Assembly: GCA_019914995.1 (NCBI GenBank)
Contig: CM034131.1
Location: 3,318,501-3,382,500, forward strand
Source: Acanthochlamys bracteata
Taxonomy: Eukaryota > Streptophyta > Magnoliopsida > Pandanales > Velloziaceae
Reading direction: 5' to 3'
DNA: 64,000 bases
This document shows positions 60,657 to 64,000 of this stretch, in pieces (position 1 is the stretch's first letter; every line of letters begins with the position of its first letter). A model generated the notes under the pieces. The model ran no database searches, was not told the DNA's origin, and saw only the letters and a program-made list of their open reading frames with translations. The translations under genes and the position numbers were made by a program.

Positions 60657-63600
60657 TGTTAGGTTTTTCTGTAAAATTAACTCAAGAGGGAGGGGTGAAT
60701 TGAGTCAGTCAATAAAAATTTTCGTCAAGCTTAGTTATCCTATCGTAGCAGCTTTACAAATGTATCAATCAATTCTGTAACCTGCAGACAGAGAGAGTTA
60801 GAGTATTTACTGACATATGTAAAAAGGATAGTACTCAGGATATTTAACGTGGTTCGGCAAAACCCCTTTGTCTACATCCACGGTCGCTCTATCACCAGAG
60901 CCGAAGCTTCACTAAACCTTTAATAAGCTACAAATATACCAAGAGTAAAGTGCTTCACCAAGCACACTTACTCTTACCGGGTTTCTTCACCAAGACAACC
61001 CTATGACCCTCTTGGACACACACCCCTCCTCCGGGCCGATTGCTAGCTCTATTATAAGGTTTAAGAACTTTCACCAAGCTACACTTGAGCTTCCTTTCCC
61101 GGTGCCCGCAGCACCACCTTCACAAAGTCAGTAATAGGTTACAAGAAAATAAACAGAAATTGAGCACAGGATCTATCTCATAAAGGTTATGTGTTCATGA
61201 AGTGTTTCTAATGAGATGATCAGAGAGGTTGCTGAGAGAGATTTCTTCAGTGTGATTAGCAGCAAGATTTTTATTGTTTGCATAGAGTAGTAGAGTTCTT
61301 GTATGTCTCCGTTTTACTTGTATTATCTCTGCACTTCCTTTGTTGCTGTGCCTTCCTTCTTATAGTGTTTCGTCTCTGTGCAGGAATCGTTGAAGAACGT
61401 TGCCGTTGGCGCTCTTTCTTATTGGTGGTTCTTCATGTCAGAGAAAGAGCAGTTTTGCCCAGCGGTTAATCAACCGCTCCCTTGATTGCTTTCGGCTGTC
61501 TTTGTGCAATATCTCCACGGTATTAAATGCATTGCAAACATTTGAATTTACCGCCAGTGGTTATGAGCTTGTTTTAGCTAAATTGCTGTCTGAAATAGAA
61601 GAGCTGATTTGGCTTGTCCACATTTAATGCATCCCAGGTTGACTGCTTAATTTGATTAAAGATCTTGACTTGTATAATGTGCTTTCTTCCCTTGATTATA
61701 GAGCTTTCCCTTTCTGTGAAAAAGGAAGATGATTTTTGCTCGTTGTAGATCTTCTATTTGAATTACTTCAGTGCGTTGTGAATCCAGAGAATTTTTGAAG
61801 CAAGAAAAGTTTTGTTGCTGTTAAACCCAAAGCTCTGTTTTGAAACAGAGAAGTCTTCTTGTGCTTCAGTGGTCAAGCAGCTGACTGCAGTGTGACTATG
61901 TCATACTCTGTTCTGTATGCTGTTTAATTTGTAGTAGTATAATAGTTGGCTGCATGATGGCTGTTATTGTCTGCTGTAAATAAAATAATCTTCGTTTGTC
62001 TAATCCTGCAGAACTTGATTTCAGATTATTAGTCTAATATAAATCATAGTTCTTAATTCTTTGTTATCATCAAAATTATCTTCATAATTCCAACAATCTT
62101 TCCCTTTTTGATGATGACAAACAAATTAAGAATTATTGATTTATATTTTCACAAGCCATCATTTGAATTGAAAATTACCATACCTGTTCATGACTCTCCC
62201 TCAAATGGTGCATCTATTTTATTTACCTGTGCATGACTCCCCCTTAATTTGAGCCATAATTTTTGTATGATCATGCAATAGCAATGATCATGCAATGGCA
62301 ATAGTTCTTTCTTTTCATTTTTCTCCCCCTTTGTCATCTCAAAAAGTTGGCACAAAATGGAACACAACTAAAAAACTTAACATTGAGAGCACAGTCAGAA
62401 TAGACAAAAGATGATCAAATAGTGATAACAAGAAGTTCAACCAGACATTCAAACATAGCAAATGATAAGTAGTACGTCAAGGCAGTGGTAAATAAATATC
62501 CAAACATAGACATTAAAAACAGTAGTAAGTAAGCAAGCTAAGCCTAATCAAAGTTTAACTAAATGTTTTTGCGCCTAGAGGATGTCCTACAGCCAGAAGG
62601 TCGAGGGCGTTGATGCTTAGATTTTGCTGTAGAGGATTGAGGAGGTATCACTACATTCTCATCAAGAAAGGCTTGGGAGCTGGGAGGCTTATGAACCTTG
62701 CGTTTTAAGTTTTTACGTTTAGGAGGTAAGCTAGTAATGTTTGAGTGTGCTGATGGAGGCTTAGAGACAGGAGGTATTTCTGGTGGAGCTTCAGATTGAC
62801 TCTCTGTTGGGGGCTTTTGAGACAAGGGTTCCTCCTGTAGAGGGGCTGCATAGATAGTGATGGATAGTGGCTCAGCTCCATGGTCCGGTTCTCCAGAGAC
62901 TACTTCAGCTGTGCACTCAGTGGGTGACTCCATATGCAGTGGTTGCTCAGTGGCATTATCTGGGGTTGCAGAGTATTCATTTCTGTCCATGTCTGGATGG
63001 TCTGCATCCTCTCCTGCATATTCCTGGGGCTTGGCACTTTCTGATTTGGAGTCATCTTGTGCAGTCTTGGTTTTGGGGTGCTCTGGCTGGTAGATTACTT
63101 CTTTGAGCTGTTCAAAAGTAGTGTTCAGCTTCTTGATTTCTTTTGTCTGCTCCAAGATGGCATTGTAGATGTTCGTGAGACACTTTGTTAGTGGAGCCAG
63201 TGCAGCATTAGTGAAGCCAGGGTCAGCTAGAGTGTGCTTGGATACTAATTTTTCTTCTGCCTCAGTGATCCCTCTCAAAAATTTTATATCCAGCTTAAAC
63301 ATCTTTTTCACTTGCAATGTCCCAATTGGCACAATTTCAAGTCGGCATATTCTACATATGACATGGGGATATGAAAAATGCTTGCTACCGGATTTGGATA
63401 CTCTTGTCATGTGGTGCAACATCACTTCACAGAGATTAATGGGTAATTTCTTCACTAACCTCCATAGCAAAAATGCATCATAATTGGTGATGATGTTGCG
63501 GCTCCCAGACCGTGGGACTATCATTTTGGAGATGATATGGCATAGGGCCCTCGGTAGCAGAGATAGGTGAGCAGCCGAGTCATATTGAAGCTTGCTGACC

Positions 63601-64000
63601 GCGTCTGTGTCTAGTGCTTGCTTCAGATAATTCAATTTTGAGTCACTGGCAGGCGGCATCTCTTTCCGATAAGGTATATCAAGCATCAGCGACATGGACC
63701 GTGCCTCCAAATTGATCTCAATGCCGTTCACCATTGCCTGAACAGAGGAGTTTCCGGTTGCATGGAGGTTAGCATAGAATATTCGGACGCATTCCTCTGA
63801 GAATTTCCCCGACCAGTCGTTGAATGCCAGCCAACCTTGCGCCTCAAAGAGTTCGTCTACTTCAAGCCCAAAGTAAATAAAGTCATCAAAATTGATGCTC
63901 GCCGGAGTCAAGATCGGAATGGCCAGCTGCCGACTGTATTTTTCAAATTCCTCCTTCCCAGTGAATCTATCGTCGTTGCCATAGGTAGTTTTGGAGCGCT
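60657..64000 (-). mobile_element. Sirevirus-type Ty1-copia retrotransposon, 3' part (runs off the window)
   Basis: The element is read on the minus strand. The 3' LTR spans 60657-62095 (1,439 bp, TGTTGG...CCTAACA). Directly upstream is a polypurine tract, AAAAAGGGAAAGAT (62096-62110). Further purine tracts at about 62194-62204, 62237-62250 and 62320-62333 resemble the repeated polypurine tracts known in Sireviruses. Next comes a long extra open frame (62559 to beyond 64000). Gag, protease, integrase, reverse transcriptase and the 5' LTR lie outside the window. The visible part looks whole and therefore fairly young, but age cannot be set without the second LTR. It abuts a (TA)n tract at 60636-60657. 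Confidence 0.8.
62559..64000 (-). CDS. extra 3' ORF of the Sirevirus, putative plant transposon protein (partial)
   Basis: An uninterrupted frame runs from the window edge to a stop at 62559-62561, at least 480 codons, and is open at its start, which lies outside. The N-terminal third (FEAQGWLAFNDWSGKFSEEC, VRIFYANL, VNGIEINLEARSM, LMLDIPY) resembles the Pfam 'putative plant transposon protein' domain found beside gypsy and Sirevirus pol genes. The middle has a helical, coiled-coil-like segment (IYNAILEQTKEIKKLNTTFE). The last 170 residues are rich in P, E, S and T and end in a basic tail (SKHQRPRPSGCRTSSRRKN). In Sireviruses an ORF in this place is often called env-like; no clear membrane anchor is seen here. 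Function unknown. Confidence 0.7.
   Translation of the reverse strand, partial: RSKTTYGNDDRFTGKEEFEKYSRQLAIPILTPASINFDDFIYFGLEVDELFEAQGWLAFNDWSGKFSEECVRIFYANLHATGNSSVQAMVNGIEINLEARSMSLMLDIPYRKEMPPASDSKLNYLKQALDTDAVSKLQYDSAAHLSLLPRALCHIISKMIVPRSGSRNIITNYDAFLLWRLVKKLPINLCEVMLHHMTRVSKSGSKHFSYPHVICRICRLEIVPIGTLQVKKMFKLDIKFLRGITEAEEKLVSKHTLADPGFTNAALAPLTKCLTNIYNAILEQTKEIKKLNTTFEQLKEVIYQPEHPKTKTAQDDSKSESAKPQEYAGEDADHPDMDRNEYSATPDNATEQPLHMESPTECTAEVVSGEPDHGAEPLSITIYAAPLQEEPLSQKPPTESQSEAPPEIPPVSKPPSAHSNITSLPPKRKNLKRKVHKPPSSQAFLDENVVIPPQSSTAKSKHQRPRPSGCRTSSRRKNI

Noticed and set aside
60658-61160. A host exon on the plus strand near the 'acgtggttcggc' text
   Set aside because: This wording is typical of plant copia LTRs and lies wholly inside the LTR defined by TG...CA ends and the adjoining polypurine tract.
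62857-63483. Plus-strand open frames inside the Sirevirus ORF
   Set aside because: They are antisense shadows of the long minus-strand frame.
1-64000. A biosynthetic or defence gene cluster, CRISPR array, or tRNA/rRNA genes
   Set aside because: Only three unrelated host genes were found. I saw no regularly spaced short repeats of CRISPR type and no cloverleaf-like tRNA sequence by eye; a covariance-model scan was not possible.

Overview
This is nuclear DNA from a flowering plant. The signs are split genes with GT-AG introns, a plant-type expansin-like gene, an F-box/WD40 gene, a plant organellar-type DAR GTPase gene, and many plant transposon families (Ty1-copia including a Sirevirus, Ty3-gypsy, hAT and PIF/Harbinger MITEs). 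The DNA is AT-rich. The species, and whether it is a monocot or a dicot, cannot be told from what I can see.

Three host genes can be reconstructed exon by exon with phases that agree throughout. (1) An expansin-like B gene lies at 5435-6686 (+), with 5 exons and 262 aa. (2) A gene for an F-box protein with degenerate WD40 repeats lies at 23866-45071 (+), with 9 exons and about 425 aa. It spreads over 21 kb because introns 3 and 4 (3.9 and 10.6 kb) are loaded with transposon debris. (3) A circularly permuted DAR GTPase of the SIN2/DGP2 type lies at 48892-54545 (-), with 8 exons and about 377 aa. It is convergent with the F-box gene. The three genes show no obvious functional link; they look like ordinary scattered plant genes.

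Layout: 1-5.3 kb is AT-rich intergenic DNA with two Tourist-like foldbacks and a C/T-rich leader-like stretch near 1.05-1.4 kb. The expansin gene follows. From 7.5 to 19 kb is a graveyard of decayed Ty1-copia and Ty3-gypsy pieces cut by hAT MITEs. From 19.4 to 23.7 kb there are more MITEs, a GC-rich promoter-like block, and a hAT MITE apparently split at its end by a Tourist MITE just upstream of the F-box gene. The F-box gene has a fossil Ty1-copia element, several MITEs and one antisense orphan exon candidate in its large intron. From 45 to 48.9 kb there is a decayed coding remnant and a copia 3' end. After the DAR GTPase gene, 55-60 kb holds Tourist MITEs and direct repeats. The window ends in a Sirevirus-type retrotransposon on the minus strand (60657 to beyond 64000), placed at the edge of a (TA)n tract that also holds a Micron-like MITE.

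I saw no tRNA, rRNA or CRISPR. I did not find a convincing new multi-gene system. The most informative novelties are the mobile-element structures whose target-site duplications can be read directly.
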